Part shown: in pieces, positions 26,972 through 36,543 of the stretch
Layout: every line of letters starts with the position of its first letter
Numbering within the stretch: the first letter of the stretch is position 1
NCBI RefSeq assembly: GCF_003490595.1
Contig: NZ_QQGY01000001.1
Span: 124,001-188,000, forward strand
DNA from: Haemophilus haemolyticus_L
GTDB lineage: Bacteria; Pseudomonadota; Gammaproteobacteria; Enterobacterales; Pasteurellaceae
Reading direction: 5' to 3'
DNA: 64,000 nucleotides
Program-made: the position numbers and the translations under genes
The notes under the pieces: generated by a model
Seen by the model: only the letters and a program-made list of their open reading frames with translations
What the model was told of the DNA's origin: nothing
The model's database searches: none

Positions 26972-28453
26972 TTAATATAATTGTGATAAATGTGTTAAAT
27001 AACGCTCATAAGCACTTTGATAATTTTTCACCTGTGATAAGTTGGGATAAGCTTTTGAGTTTTCATCTAAGTGAATGAAGGTTTCGCATAAAAATTCCAG
27101 TTCTCCTTCTCCATTTGCCCACATAGCTTGAATTGCTCCTCCTAATGCAGCAGCTTCTTCTTCCTGCAAACATACCACTTCAGAATTCATCACATCAGCA
27201 ATCATTTGCCGCCAAAATGAGCTTTTCGCGCCACCTCCAATTAGGCGAATTTGTGAGGTTTTGAGGCCAGCTTGACGAAATAAATCTAAGCCATAGCGAA
27301 GCGTAAAAGTAGCACTTTCCATCATTGCTCGACAAAGATTTTCTCGTGTGAAATTACTTGAATCTAACCCTAAAATGCTCGCTTTTGTATTGGGTAAAGG
27401 TGGAACTCTTTCACCATTAAAGAATGGCAAAATAGTGATGCCATTCGCGCCAATAGGTGCTTGTTGAGCAAGTTGATTTAATTCTTCAATATCAATATTG
27501 AGCAAATTCATTAGCTGTTTATTTGAGGAGGTTATATTCATTACACAAACCAGTGGTAACCAGCCATTATTACTTGAACAAAAATTTGCGATCATTGGTG
27601 GTAAATTAAGTAATGGCTTTTGCGTATAAGCATACAAGGTACCAGAAGTACCGAGACTCATCGTAGCAATCCCTTCTCGAATATTTCCTGTACCAATTGC
27701 TCCCATCATATTATCGCCTCCACCTGTGGAGACGATGACATTCTCATTAAAACCAAATAAAGTCGCAATTTCAGGTTTAATCACACCGATTTTTTGTTCA
27801 GCAGAAAGTAATTTTGGTAACACTTCATCCATATTTAATTCTGGCGCAAGATATTTGAAGACTTCTCTTTTCCATTCTCTTTTCACAACATCGAAATAAC
27901 CACTACCAGAAGCATCACCAAACTCAGTGCAGAATTTTCCTGTTAGCCAATAATTTAGATAATCGTGTGGCAGCATAATTTTGCTAATATTGGCAAATTT
28001 ATCAGGATAATTTTGACGAAACCAACTCAGTTTTGAAGCCGTGTAACCAGTTTGGCAAATGATACCTAATTTTTCAAATGCGGCCGTTTGTCCGCCTAAT
28101 TTTTCGATCAGCATATCATTTTCCGTAGCGGTTTCTGTATCACACCAAAGCTTAGCCTTATATAGAGGACGATCGTTTTTATCTAACATTACCAGTCCAT
28201 GTTGTTGCCCTGAAATGCCTATTCCCTTCACTAAATTAGGTGAAAAGTGCGGTGAATTTTTTGCTTGTTTCAATGCAATTTGTAATGCTTGTTGTAATGC
28301 CTCAATCCACCAATTTGGTTGTTGTTCACGTCTTCCATTGGATTGTGTAATTAATTCATGTTTTGCGTAACCAACTCCAATCACTTTTTTTTGGACAGAA
28401 TCAAGCACTATCGCCTTTGTTCCTTGTGTGCCACAATCAATTCCTATATACAT
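26972..28453 (-). CDS. xylB: xylulokinase
   Basis: Phosphorylates D-xylulose to xylulose-5-phosphate. 493 residues from MYIGIDCGTQGTKAIVLDS. The frame is open to 28507, but GGAGACATT before 28453 marks the start. FGGY-family hallmarks are present: the N-terminal DCGTQGT phosphate loop, the GISGQQHGLVMLD substrate motif, STGGGDNMMGAIGTG and the C-terminal IRLIGGGAKSSFWRQMIADV. It lies downstream of xylA and is separated by an uptake-signal hairpin, which may reduce read-through. Confidence 0.96.
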   Translation of the reverse strand: MYIGIDCGTQGTKAIVLDSVQKKVIGVGYAKHELITQSNGRREQQPNWWIEALQQALQIALKQAKNSPHFSPNLVKGIGISGQQHGLVMLDKNDRPLYKAKLWCDTETATENDMLIEKLGGQTAAFEKLGIICQTGYTASKLSWFRQNYPDKFANISKIMLPHDYLNYWLTGKFCTEFGDASGSGYFDVVKREWKREVFKYLAPELNMDEVLPKLLSAEQKIGVIKPEIATLFGFNENVIVSTGGGDNMMGAIGTGNIREGIATMSLGTSGTLYAYTQKPLLNLPPMIANFCSSNNGWLPLVCVMNITSSNKQLMNLLNIDIEELNQLAQQAPIGANGITILPFFNGERVPPLPNTKASILGLDSSNFTRENLCRAMMESATFTLRYGLDLFRQAGLKTSQIRLIGGGAKSSFWRQMIADVMNSEVVCLQEEEAAALGGAIQAMWANGEGELEFLCETFIHLDENSKAYPNLSQVKNYQSAYERYLTHLSQLY

Positions 28454-28468
28454 AATGTCTCCTAAAAT

Positions 28469-28502
28469 AAAAAAGTGCGGTGGAATACAACCGCACTTTT
28501 GC
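28469..28502 (-). terminator. uptake-signal pair between xylA and xylB
   Basis: AAAAGTGCGGT and ACCGCACTTTT-like arms around a loop, between the xylA stop and xylB start on the minus strand. It would act as a partial terminator inside the operon. Confidence 0.6.
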
Positions 28503-28509
28503 TTCATTT

Positions 28510-29829
28510 TTAGCTATAAATAACTTGGTTTACCAAATTTTCCAAATATTCTTGCTGACCTGAAACTGGTTTTGGTGCTAAATCTTTTTGTTGGACAAGT
28601 TGCGCAAGTGTTTCAAGTGAAGTTTTACCTTGCAAAATATGCTGGCCAAGCTCACTATTCCAACCTGCATAGCGTTCATTAACAATTTTTTGTAAGGTTT
28701 CCTCTTGTAACATTTTTGCTGCACGTTTTAAGGATAATGCCAATACATCAATTGCACCGATATGAGCATAAAATAAATCATAAGGATCAATACTTTGTCG
28801 GCGAATTTTCGCATCAAAATTAAAACCCCCAGTAGTAAAACCGCCATGTTTTAAAATTTCATACATAACTAACGTGTTTTCTTCAACACTATTTGGGAAT
28901 TGGTCGGTATCCCAGCCTAATTGTGGATCGCCACGATTAGCATCAATTGAGCCAAAAATATCTAATGCACAAGCTGTTGCAATTTCATGTTGAAAGGTAT
29001 GGCCAGCAAGCGTCGCGTGGTTAGCTTCAATATTAACTTTAATTTCTTTTTCTAAACCAAATTGTTTTAGGAAACCATACACTGTTGCCACATCATAATC
29101 ATATTGATGTTTAGTTGGTTCTTGCGGTTTTGGCTCAATTAATAATGTACCTTTAAACCCAATTTTATGCTTATGTTCTACCACCATTTGCATAAAACGA
29201 CCAATTTGTTCACGTTCGCGTTTCAAATCGGTATTCAATAAAGTTTCATATCCCTCACGTCCACCCCATAATACGTAATTTTCTCCACCTAAACGTTGAG
29301 TGGCATTCATCGCATTAAACACTTGTGTTGCAGCCCAAGCAAAAACCTCAGGATTAGGATTAGTTGCTGCACCAGACATATAACGAGGATTAGTAAAACA
29401 ATTTGCAGTTCCCCATAAGAGCTTTACACCCGTTTCTACTTGTTTGCGTTCTAAAATATCAACAATATGATGAAAATTTTGTACATATTCCCGCACTGAA
29501 TTACCTTCAGGTGCAATATCAACATCATGAAAACAATAATAAGGCACGCCTAACTTATTCAAAAACTCAAAAGCAATATCGGCTTTTTGTTCTGCGCCAG
29601 CAAGCAAATTTGGATTTTTCTGCCAACTTCGTTCCAAAGAACCTAGCCCAAACATATCATTCCCATTCCAGCAAAAGGTATGCCAATAACACACAGCTAA
29701 GCGTAAATGTTCAGCCATAGTTTTACCTAAAATTACTTGATTAGCATCATAATGTTTGAAAGCAAAAGGATTTGTTGATTTTTCTCCCTCAAAGGAGATT
29801 TTTTCAATTTTATCGAAATAGGTTGTCAT
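28510..29829 (-). CDS. xylA: xylose isomerase
   Basis: Isomerises D-xylose to D-xylulose with two divalent metals. The 439 residues are the class II long form. Signatures are visible: catalytic histidine in YYCFHDVDIAPEG, metal ligands in LIEPKPQEPTKHQYDYD, VNIEANHATLAGHTFQHE and DANRGDPQLGWDTDQFP. It is the first gene of xylAB. Upstream are a CRP site and an inverted repeat that may bind XylR. Confidence 0.98.
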   Translation of the reverse strand: MTTYFDKIEKISFEGEKSTNPFAFKHYDANQVILGKTMAEHLRLAVCYWHTFCWNGNDMFGLGSLERSWQKNPNLLAGAEQKADIAFEFLNKLGVPYYCFHDVDIAPEGNSVREYVQNFHHIVDILERKQVETGVKLLWGTANCFTNPRYMSGAATNPNPEVFAWAATQVFNAMNATQRLGGENYVLWGGREGYETLLNTDLKREREQIGRFMQMVVEHKHKIGFKGTLLIEPKPQEPTKHQYDYDVATVYGFLKQFGLEKEIKVNIEANHATLAGHTFQHEIATACALDIFGSIDANRGDPQLGWDTDQFPNSVEENTLVMYEILKHGGFTTGGFNFDAKIRRQSIDPYDLFYAHIGAIDVLALSLKRAAKMLQEETLQKIVNERYAGWNSELGQHILQGKTSLETLAQLVQQKDLAPKPVSGQQEYLENLVNQVIYS

Positions 29830-29847
29830 AACATTTTCCTCTCTAGG

Positions 29848-29891
29848 TGATGAAATTTTTCGTATTTTTGTGAAAAACTAGATTTTCATCA
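29848..29891. promoter_or_regulatory. inverted repeat upstream of xylA, possible XylR operator
   Basis: TGATGAAA (29848-29855) and TTTCATCA (29884-29891) form an 8-bp inverted repeat spanning the region just upstream of xylA, in an AT-rich setting that includes GAAA-type motifs. The position fits an AraC-family XylR site, but the motif does not let me prove it. Confidence 0.35.
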
Positions 29892-29930
29892 ATTATGTTA
29901 TTTAATTTTTCTATGTTGATTATTTGCAAC

Positions 29931-29946
29931 TGTGGAGTGGATCACA
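29931..29946. promoter_or_regulatory. CRP site between xylA and the divergent aminotransferase gene
   Basis: TGTGG-AGTGGA-TCACA matches CRP in nine of ten core positions. It is about 102 bp from the xylA start and about 96 bp from the start of the divergent aminotransferase gene, so it could serve either promoter. Confidence 0.65.
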
Positions 29947-30041
29947 GTTGTGAAAAAACGTAATAGATAAAGTAGTTTTAGTAATTTTAATTTTTTCCTT
30001 CTTTGACTAAAGTAAATTTGCCTTATACATAAGGAGGAATA

Positions 30042-31214
30042 ATGAATAATTTTTATAATTTTGATGTGATTATTGATCGCCTAAATACATTTAGTGCTAA
30101 ATGGAATGTAGATAATGATATTATTCCAATGTCTGTTGCGGATATGGATATTCCAGCACCTCAATTGATGATAGATGAATTAGAAAAATTTAATCGTTTA
30201 GGAATTTATGGTTATACTGAATTACCAGCCGACTATCACAAGATAATCAGTGATTATATTTTTGAACAATATCATTATTCTGTTCTCTCTGAAAAAATTG
30301 TATTTTGCCCAAGAATAATTCAAGCCATATCTATTTATATACGAGCATTTACAAAAGAAACTGATGGAATATGCATTCTATCACCTTCATATAGTCCAAT
30401 ATTAAACACGATAAAATTAAATGACAGAAAATTATATAAATGTCCTTTGATTTATGAGAATAGAAAGTATCGTATTGATTTTAATTTATTAGAGGAATGT
30501 TTTAAACATTCTAAAGTATTTGTTTTAATTTCTCCTCATAACCCAACTGGAACGATTTGGAACAAAGAAGTCCTTATTGAAATTATAAACTTAGCTAAAA
30601 AATATAATGTATTTATCATTTCCGATGATGTCCATGCAGACTTTACATTAACAAATAATTCCCACTATCTAATATCATCATTAGATGAATGGGTAGCAAA
30701 TCACTCAATGATCTGTTTATCTCCAGCAAAAACTTTTAATATTCCTGGATTGGAAATAGCTAACCTAATTATTGAGAATAAAGAAATTCGAGAAAAATTT
30801 ATAAAAGAAATGATGGCATTAGGTATACATAATCCAAATTATTTCTCTATACCAGCTATTATTTCGCTGTATAAATATTGTACTGATTGGGTAATCTATC
30901 TAAAAGAATACATAAAGAATAATAAGAAGATAGTAAAAGAATTTTTCAATGAGTATATTCCATTATTAGATATTACTGAAAGTGATGGAACTTATTTACT
31001 TTGGATAAACTATAAAAAGCTAAGTATAAATGAAAATGAATTAGCTTATTGGATTAATAATTTATCAAGAGTAAAAGTATCTTTGGGGAGTGAATTTGGC
31101 AAAGAGGGAGACGGTTTCTTTCGTATGAATGTCGCTATGCCTAGAGAAAAATTATTAGAAGCATTGAATCGAATCAAAAATGGGTTTTGTTTATTAAACA
31201 ATAGGGAGATTTAA
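30042..31214 (+). CDS. MalY/PatB-type PLP aminotransferase (probable C-S lyase)
   Basis: 390 residues, fold-type I. The N-terminal WNVDNDIIPMSVADMDIPAP is the MalY/PatB hallmark. The PLP lysine is in CLSPAKTFNIPGLEIAN, with SPHNPTGTIWN and ISDDVHADFTL (PLP-ring Asp) also visible. This group includes cystathionine beta-lyases such as PatB. Codon use is strikingly AT-rich compared with flanking hldD and waaF, suggesting acquisition. It is 1 bp from the antiporter gene and clearly an operon. The substrate is unknown. Confidence 0.85.
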   Translation: MNNFYNFDVIIDRLNTFSAKWNVDNDIIPMSVADMDIPAPQLMIDELEKFNRLGIYGYTELPADYHKIISDYIFEQYHYSVLSEKIVFCPRIIQAISIYIRAFTKETDGICILSPSYSPILNTIKLNDRKLYKCPLIYENRKYRIDFNLLEECFKHSKVFVLISPHNPTGTIWNKEVLIEIINLAKKYNVFIISDDVHADFTLTNNSHYLISSLDEWVANHSMICLSPAKTFNIPGLEIANLIIENKEIREKFIKEMMALGIHNPNYFSIPAIISLYKYCTDWVIYLKEYIKNNKKIVKEFFNEYIPLLDITESDGTYLLWINYKKLSINENELAYWINNLSRVKVSLGSEFGKEGDGFFRMNVAMPREKLLEALNRIKNGFCLLNNREI

Positions 31215-31215
31215 T

Positions 31216-32622
31216 ATGAAAACCACTCATCGTACAAGAATGCCAACAACATTAGAAGCTTTTTCACCAATCATAGTGATGCTATTACTGTTAGGGCTTG
31301 GGTATGCTTTATTTGATTTGCCAGCTGAGCCATTAATGATTATTTCAACGGTATTTGCTGGTTTTTTAGTTATTAAATTAGGTCATTGCTATTTAGATAT
31401 TTTAGACGCCATTTCAGAAAAAATAGCTAAAACAATGCCTGCGCTATTAATTTTAATTACTGTAGGATTATTAATTGGAACTTGGATTAGTGGAGGAACA
31501 ATTCCTATGATGATCTACTACGGACTAAAAGCGATATCACCAGAATATCTTTATGTGACAGCCTTATTCCTTACTGCTATTGTTTCCATTTGTACTGGAA
31601 CCTCTTGGGGGTCAGCAGGGACTGTTGGTGTGGCATTTATGGGAGTTGCGATTGGATTAGACGCCAATTTGGCTGCTACGGCAGGTGCTGTGGTCGCTGG
31701 TGCGTATTTTGGAGATAAATTATCGCCATTATCTGATACAACCAATATTGCATCTGCAGCTGCTGGCGTAGATTTATATGAGCATATCGCTCACTTACTT
31801 TATACAACATTACCATCCTTTATTCTTTCGGCTACTGTCTATGTGGTATATGGTTTAAACTACGATTTTTCTAATGTGGCGACTCCAGAAAAAGTAAATA
31901 CAATGATTCATGAGTTAGAGCAAGTTTATCATTTTAACTTTCTATTACTTATTCCAGTCGCTATTGTATTATGGGGATCTATTACTAAGAAACCGACTAT
32001 TCCAGTGATGTTATTATCAGCATTTATCGCAATTATTAATGCTATCTTAATTCAAAAATTCTCTCTATCTGATGTGATTAATAGCGCAGTTAATGGATTT
32101 GATACCTCAATGATTCACCATACTTCAGTTAGCTCTGATTTAAGTCGTTTGTTGAATCGTGGTGGAATGAACTCAATGATGGGAACACTATTAATTTGTT
32201 TCTGTGCATTGTCATTTGCAGGTGTATTACAATTGAGCGGTGCATTAACCGTGATTATTCAAAAATTACTCACCTTTGTTCATTCAACTCTTTCTTTGAT
32301 TATTACAACGATTCTTTGCGGTTTAACAATGATTGGGGTTACTTGTAATGGGCAAATTTCTATTCTAATTCCAGGAGAAATGCTTAAAGATGCGTATGTA
32401 GAAAAAGGATTACATCCAAAAAATCTAAGTCGAACAGCAGAAGACTCCGCAACAATTATTGAACCTATTTTGCCATGGACTGCCGCAGGTGCATATATGG
32501 CAGGCACATTAGGTGTTGCAACATTGTCTTATTTACCTTGGGCAATTTTATGTTGGAGCGGTATTATCTTTGCTATTATTTATGGTGCAAGTGGAATAGG
32601 TATTGCGAAGCTAAAAAAATAA
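31216..32622 (+). CDS. nhaC: NhaC-family Na+/H+ antiporter
   Basis: 468-residue polytopic inner-membrane protein with about 11-12 hydrophobic segments. NhaC-family features are GTSWGSAGTVGVAFMGVAIGLDANLAATAGAVVAGAYFGDKLSPLSDTTNIASAAAG, split over two helices, and the late repeat SRTAEDSATIIEPILPWTAAGAYMAGTLG. Some relatives exchange malate/lactate or amino-acid products instead of simple Na+/H+. Pairing with a PLP lyase suggests substrate uptake or product export for that enzyme. Confidence 0.88.
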   Translation: MKTTHRTRMPTTLEAFSPIIVMLLLLGLGYALFDLPAEPLMIISTVFAGFLVIKLGHCYLDILDAISEKIAKTMPALLILITVGLLIGTWISGGTIPMMIYYGLKAISPEYLYVTALFLTAIVSICTGTSWGSAGTVGVAFMGVAIGLDANLAATAGAVVAGAYFGDKLSPLSDTTNIASAAAGVDLYEHIAHLLYTTLPSFILSATVYVVYGLNYDFSNVATPEKVNTMIHELEQVYHFNFLLLIPVAIVLWGSITKKPTIPVMLLSAFIAIINAILIQKFSLSDVINSAVNGFDTSMIHHTSVSSDLSRLLNRGGMNSMMGTLLICFCALSFAGVLQLSGALTVIIQKLLTFVHSTLSLIITTILCGLTMIGVTCNGQISILIPGEMLKDAYVEKGLHPKNLSRTAEDSATIIEPILPWTAAGAYMAGTLGVATLSYLPWAILCWSGIIFAIIYGASGIGIAKLKK

Positions 32623-32637
32623 ATGTGGTATTGGATA

Positions 32638-32670
32638 TAAAAATGGCCAGTTATTCTGGCTATTTTTATC
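32638..32670 (+). terminator. terminator after nhaC
   Basis: AAAATGGCCAG / CTGGCTATTTTT stem with a 5-nt loop ending in a T run, between nhaC and xylR. Confidence 0.75.
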
Positions 32671-32733
32671 TTGAAGCTAAATATCTTTTCTATTATAACT
32701 TAAATAGCAATTTCCCATAGATAAGGATATAAA

Positions 32734-33897
32734 ATGACGGAACAATACTACAAAATTGCCCTCTTATTTAATGCAAACAAAGTATATGATCGGCAGGTGG
32801 TGGAGGGTATTGGACAATATATTCAGGCATCGCAATGTATGTGGGATATTTTTGTAGAAGATGAATTTATCTATCATACTGATACCATTAATCAACTTTC
32901 TATTGATGGTATTATTGCGGACTTTGATGATCCGAAAACCGTCGAATTATTGCAACATACTCTTATTCCTACTATCGCAGTCGGCAGTTCTTATAAACAA
33001 GTTGATTTTTATCCTCACTTTCCTTATGTAGCAACAGATAATGCAGCATTGGTTGAAATGGCTTTATCTCATTTACAGGAGAAAGGGCTGTCACAGTTTG
33101 CGTTTTATGGTTTGCAAGTAAATACTCATAAGCATTGGTCTATAGAACGAAGAGATGCCTTTGTAGAGTTGATGGAGAAAAATCATTACCCTATTTACCT
33201 ATATGAGGGTGTACAGGTTCATGCTCAAAATTGGTTGGAAGAGCAACAAAAGCTAATTGTCTGGTTAAAATCTCTTCCTTCTCATACTGGTATTATTGCT
33301 GTTACGGATGCGCGTGCTCGTCATTTGTTGCAGGCTTGTGAGTACAGTAAAATTGCTGTACCTGAAGAGCTTTGTGTGGTTGGTATTGATAATGAAGAAT
33401 TGATCCAATATTTATCGCGAGTATCTCTTTCTTCTGTAGAGCAAGGGGCAAGAGAAATTGGATATCAAGCAGCGAAGTTATTACATAAATTACTCAATGG
33501 TCAAAAAGTTTCACATACCCCTATTTTAATTCCACCGATTACCGTTCACTCTCGAAATTCTACAGATTATCGATCATTAACAGATCCGCTTGTCATTCAA
33601 GCAATGCATTATATTCGTCATCGTGCCTGTCATCGAATTAAAGTAGAACAAGTTTTAGATCATCTTGAAACCTCACGTTCTAATCTTGAACAACGTTTTA
33701 AGAATGAAATGAATAAAACAATTCACCAAGTCATCCACGAAGAAAAAATTTCCCGAGCAAAGAATTTATTACAACAAACTGATATTTCTATTCAAGAAAT
33801 TGCAGATATTTGTGGTTATCCTTCTGTTCAATATTTTTATTCTGTGTTTAAGAAAGAATTCGAAATGACTCCGAAAGAGTTTCGGTTGAATTGTTAA
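32734..33897 (+). CDS. xylR: xylose operon regulator XylR
   Basis: 387-residue AraC-family activator. The N-terminal two-thirds is a periplasmic-binding-protein/LacI-like xylose sensor (KIALLFNANKVYDRQVVEGIGQY, CVVGIDNEELIQYLSRVSLSSVEQ). The C-terminal 100 residues hold two helix-turn-helix motifs, ending ISIQEIADICGYPSVQYFYSVFKKEFEMTPKEFR. It is intact and separated from xylA by the aminotransferase-antiporter pair. It presumably activates xylAB. Confidence 0.94.
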   Translation: MTEQYYKIALLFNANKVYDRQVVEGIGQYIQASQCMWDIFVEDEFIYHTDTINQLSIDGIIADFDDPKTVELLQHTLIPTIAVGSSYKQVDFYPHFPYVATDNAALVEMALSHLQEKGLSQFAFYGLQVNTHKHWSIERRDAFVELMEKNHYPIYLYEGVQVHAQNWLEEQQKLIVWLKSLPSHTGIIAVTDARARHLLQACEYSKIAVPEELCVVGIDNEELIQYLSRVSLSSVEQGAREIGYQAAKLLHKLLNGQKVSHTPILIPPITVHSRNSTDYRSLTDPLVIQAMHYIRHRACHRIKVEQVLDHLETSRSNLEQRFKNEMNKTIHQVIHEEKISRAKNLLQQTDISIQEIADICGYPSVQYFYSVFKKEFEMTPKEFRLNC

Positions 33898-33964
33898 GAA
33901 CATATTTTTATAACTTTATGCCATAATAACAGAAATATATACCATGCTTTTTATAAGAAATATT

Positions 33965-35023
33965 ATGAATATTCTAATTATCGGCCCATCTTGGGTTGGC
34001 GATATGATGATGTCGCACAGTTTGTACCAGCAACTGAAAATTCAATATCCAAACTGCAATATTGATGTGATGGCACCGAATTGGTGTAAGCCTTTGCTTG
34101 CGCGTATGCCAGAGGTGCGTGAGGCGATTGAAATGCCATTAGGGCACGGAGCCTTTGAATTGGGAACGCGTTATCGTTTAGGAAAGTCTTTGCGTGAACA
34201 ATATGATATGGCGATTGTTTTGCCTAATTCATTGAAATCTACGTTTATTCCTTTCTTTGCAAAAATTGCCCATCGTCGTGGTTGGAAAGGCGAAAGCCGT
34301 TATATTTTATTGAATGATTTACGAGCCAATAAAAAAGATTATCCAATGATGGTGCAGCGTTATGTTGCATTGGCTTTTGAAAAAGATGCTGTACCAAAAG
34401 CTGATGATATTCCTGTCTTGAAACCCTATTTGACGGTTGAGCTAGCGCAACAAGCTGAAACCTTAAAAAAATTTGAAAAACAAACCGCACTTTTAGGCGA
34501 ACGTCCAATTATTGGTTTTTGTCCTGGCGCAGAATTTGGCCCTGCAAAACGTTGGCCACATTATCATTATGCTAAATTGGCCGAAATGCTCATTGAAAAA
34601 GGCTATGCGGTAGAATTATTTGGTTCACCAAAAGATGTGGAAGCAGGAGAGCAAATTCGCAATGCATTACCAGCCGAGCTACAATCATTTTGTTTAAATT
34701 TAGCGGGGCAAACTAATCTGAATCAGGCGGTGGATTTAATTGCTCACTGCACGGCGATCGTGAGTAACGACAGTGGTTTAATGCACATTGCCGCTGCTAC
34801 TGATCGTCCGTTAGTGGCGCTTTACGGCCCAACCAGCCCAACGTACACACCTCCACTATCCGATAAAGCAGAAATCATCCGTTTAATTGAAGGCGATTTG
34901 ATTAAAGTGCGTAAAAGCACCGACAGCGCTGAAGGATATCATCAAAGTTTGATCGATATTACGCCGGAAAAAGTATTGGAAAAATTGACCGCACTTTTAA
35001 GTGCTAACAAAAAAGGAATATAA
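33965..35023 (+). CDS. waaF: ADP-heptose:LPS heptosyltransferase II
   Basis: Adds the second heptose of the inner core at the cytoplasmic face. 352 residues from MNILIIGPSWVGDMMMSHSLY; an upstream in-frame ATG at 33944 lacks a ribosome site. GT9 features are the N-terminal substrate motif, IGFCPGAEFGPAKRWPHYHYAKLAE and the C-terminal donor motif VSNDSGLMHIAAATDRPLVALYGPTSP. It is also called rfaF. The next gene starts 1 bp after its stop. Confidence 0.96.
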   Translation: MNILIIGPSWVGDMMMSHSLYQQLKIQYPNCNIDVMAPNWCKPLLARMPEVREAIEMPLGHGAFELGTRYRLGKSLREQYDMAIVLPNSLKSTFIPFFAKIAHRRGWKGESRYILLNDLRANKKDYPMMVQRYVALAFEKDAVPKADDIPVLKPYLTVELAQQAETLKKFEKQTALLGERPIIGFCPGAEFGPAKRWPHYHYAKLAEMLIEKGYAVELFGSPKDVEAGEQIRNALPAELQSFCLNLAGQTNLNQAVDLIAHCTAIVSNDSGLMHIAAATDRPLVALYGPTSPTYTPPLSDKAEIIRLIEGDLIKVRKSTDSAEGYHQSLIDITPEKVLEKLTALLSANKKGI

Positions 35024-35024
35024 A

Positions 35025-35609
35025 ATGGAAATTACATATCAACCTGTATTAGATAAAAGTTATTCTAAAGTAGCTAGGAAAGTAAGTCGTGATATTTATA
35101 AACATAATAAATTTCGTAAGATAATGCATATTGGTGATTTCCTATTGTATTTATTATTTCTGATTCCAAGCTGTTTTATTGCCTTTGTAATGATGGATTG
35201 GTCTGAATATTTTTATGATTATTATGAAAATATTTTGGCTTATTATGTGGGATATATATTACTTGTCATTTCTCTATTAGCATTTATATACGCAGTTTTA
35301 ATTCGACCTTATTTAAATAATCGAGCAATTCAAAGCCAAGTACTTAATAGAATAGAGCAAGAAAAGAGAACCGTACGTATTCAAGACGATGGTTTATATT
35401 CTGAAATAGCGCTCTGCCAAACTTTATATAATTATCGGTACATTCATCATATCGAAAATCATTATGGTTACTTAATGATTCGAGTTGATACAGGCTTGTT
35501 TTTCTTAATTCCTCATTCAGCCTTTCAAGATGATGCTCATCGAGCAGAATTTGAAGCCGCTTTACGAGAAAAAATAAAAGCTTACCAAGCAGAGCCTTTA
35601 AGTAAATAG
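35025..35609 (+). CDS. two-helix membrane protein, YcxB-like C-terminus
   Basis: 194 residues from MEITYQPVLDKSYSKVARKV. The ATG at 35025 has AAGGA upstream and follows the waaF stop by one base. Two hydrophobic segments occur at about residues 37-58 and 70-95. The soluble C-terminal part (IQDDGLYSEIALCQTLYNYRYIHHIENHYGYLMIRVDTGLFFLIPHSAFQ) resembles the YcxB-like domain. The function is unknown and the gene is coupled to waaF. Confidence 0.75.
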   Translation: MEITYQPVLDKSYSKVARKVSRDIYKHNKFRKIMHIGDFLLYLLFLIPSCFIAFVMMDWSEYFYDYYENILAYYVGYILLVISLLAFIYAVLIRPYLNNRAIQSQVLNRIEQEKRTVRIQDDGLYSEIALCQTLYNYRYIHHIENHYGYLMIRVDTGLFFLIPHSAFQDDAHRAEFEAALREKIKAYQAEPLSK

Positions 35610-35637
35610 AAAAGGCGTAACTGGATATGTTAATGAT

Positions 35638-36543
35638 ATGAACCCTCTACGCATACATTTACAATTAATTGGAATGGTGATTTTATGGGGCGCCTCTTGG
35701 CCTTGGGGACGAGTGGTTGCCCAAGCTATGCCGACATTTGTTGCTTCAAGTTTACGATTTTTGTTCGCGATTATTCCATTGTTGATTTGGTTGTATGTGG
35801 CTAATCGCTTTATTTATGTGAGAAAGCTTCGTCCTAACCAATGGTTTGGATTATTATTAACGGCTTTGCTTGGGATCTTTGGTTATTCGACTTTCTTTAT
35901 TTTGGGTTTGAAATATGTTCCAGCAGGGCAAGGAACGATGGTCGTTGCCTCTAATCCTGTCTTTACGATGTTTTTTGCTATTTTATTATTTAAAGAAAAA
36001 TGGAATCGCTGGGTTGTATTAGGGATGATTATTGCCATTAGCGGTTCTTTGTTAGCCATGACAAAAGGGAATCCAACTAACCTCTTACAAAATTTTGGAT
36101 TCGGTCAAATGTTATTGCTTTGTGCTTTAGTTTGCTGGGTTGCTTATACTTTATTGGCTCGTAAAGTATTAATCGGAATTGATTCTCTCACCGCTACCAC
36201 GATTTCTTCTACTTTTGGTTTTTTTATGCTGACGTTGGCAGCATTATGGACGGAAAGTGCGGAAGGTTGGGCAAGCGTATTTCAATTAAATGGAACGCAA
36301 TGGTTTAGTTTACTTGGTCTTGCATTTGGTGCAACGGTATTGGCTTATGCATGGTATTTTGATGGTGTGAAACACTTAGGGGCAGGCAATGCCTCGGCTT
36401 ACATTATTCTTGTGCCGATTTTAGGCATTTTATTTTCAGCCGTTTGGTTGAATGAACAGGTGGATTCCTCCTTAATTATTGGGGGCATTTTAGCCGTATC
36501 TGGGCTTGGGATTATGCACTGGGGAAGAAGGTTAATTAAATGA
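35638..36543 (+). CDS. EamA/DMT-family permease
   Basis: 301 residues with ten predicted membrane helices in two EamA repeats. The first contains WGASWPWGRVVAQAMPTFVASSLRF and ends near LKYVPAGQGTMVVASNPVFTMFFAILLFKEKW. The second contains GATVLAYAWYFDGVKHLGAGNASAYIILVPILGILFSAVWLNEQV. Such proteins usually export amino acids or metabolites; the substrate is not predictable. Its stop overlaps the start of the waaC remnant by 4 bp. Confidence 0.88.
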   Translation: MNPLRIHLQLIGMVILWGASWPWGRVVAQAMPTFVASSLRFLFAIIPLLIWLYVANRFIYVRKLRPNQWFGLLLTALLGIFGYSTFFILGLKYVPAGQGTMVVASNPVFTMFFAILLFKEKWNRWVVLGMIIAISGSLLAMTKGNPTNLLQNFGFGQMLLLCALVCWVAYTLLARKVLIGIDSLTATTISSTFGFFMLTLAALWTESAEGWASVFQLNGTQWFSLLGLAFGATVLAYAWYFDGVKHLGAGNASAYIILVPILGILFSAVWLNEQVDSSLIIGGILAVSGLGIMHWGRRLIK

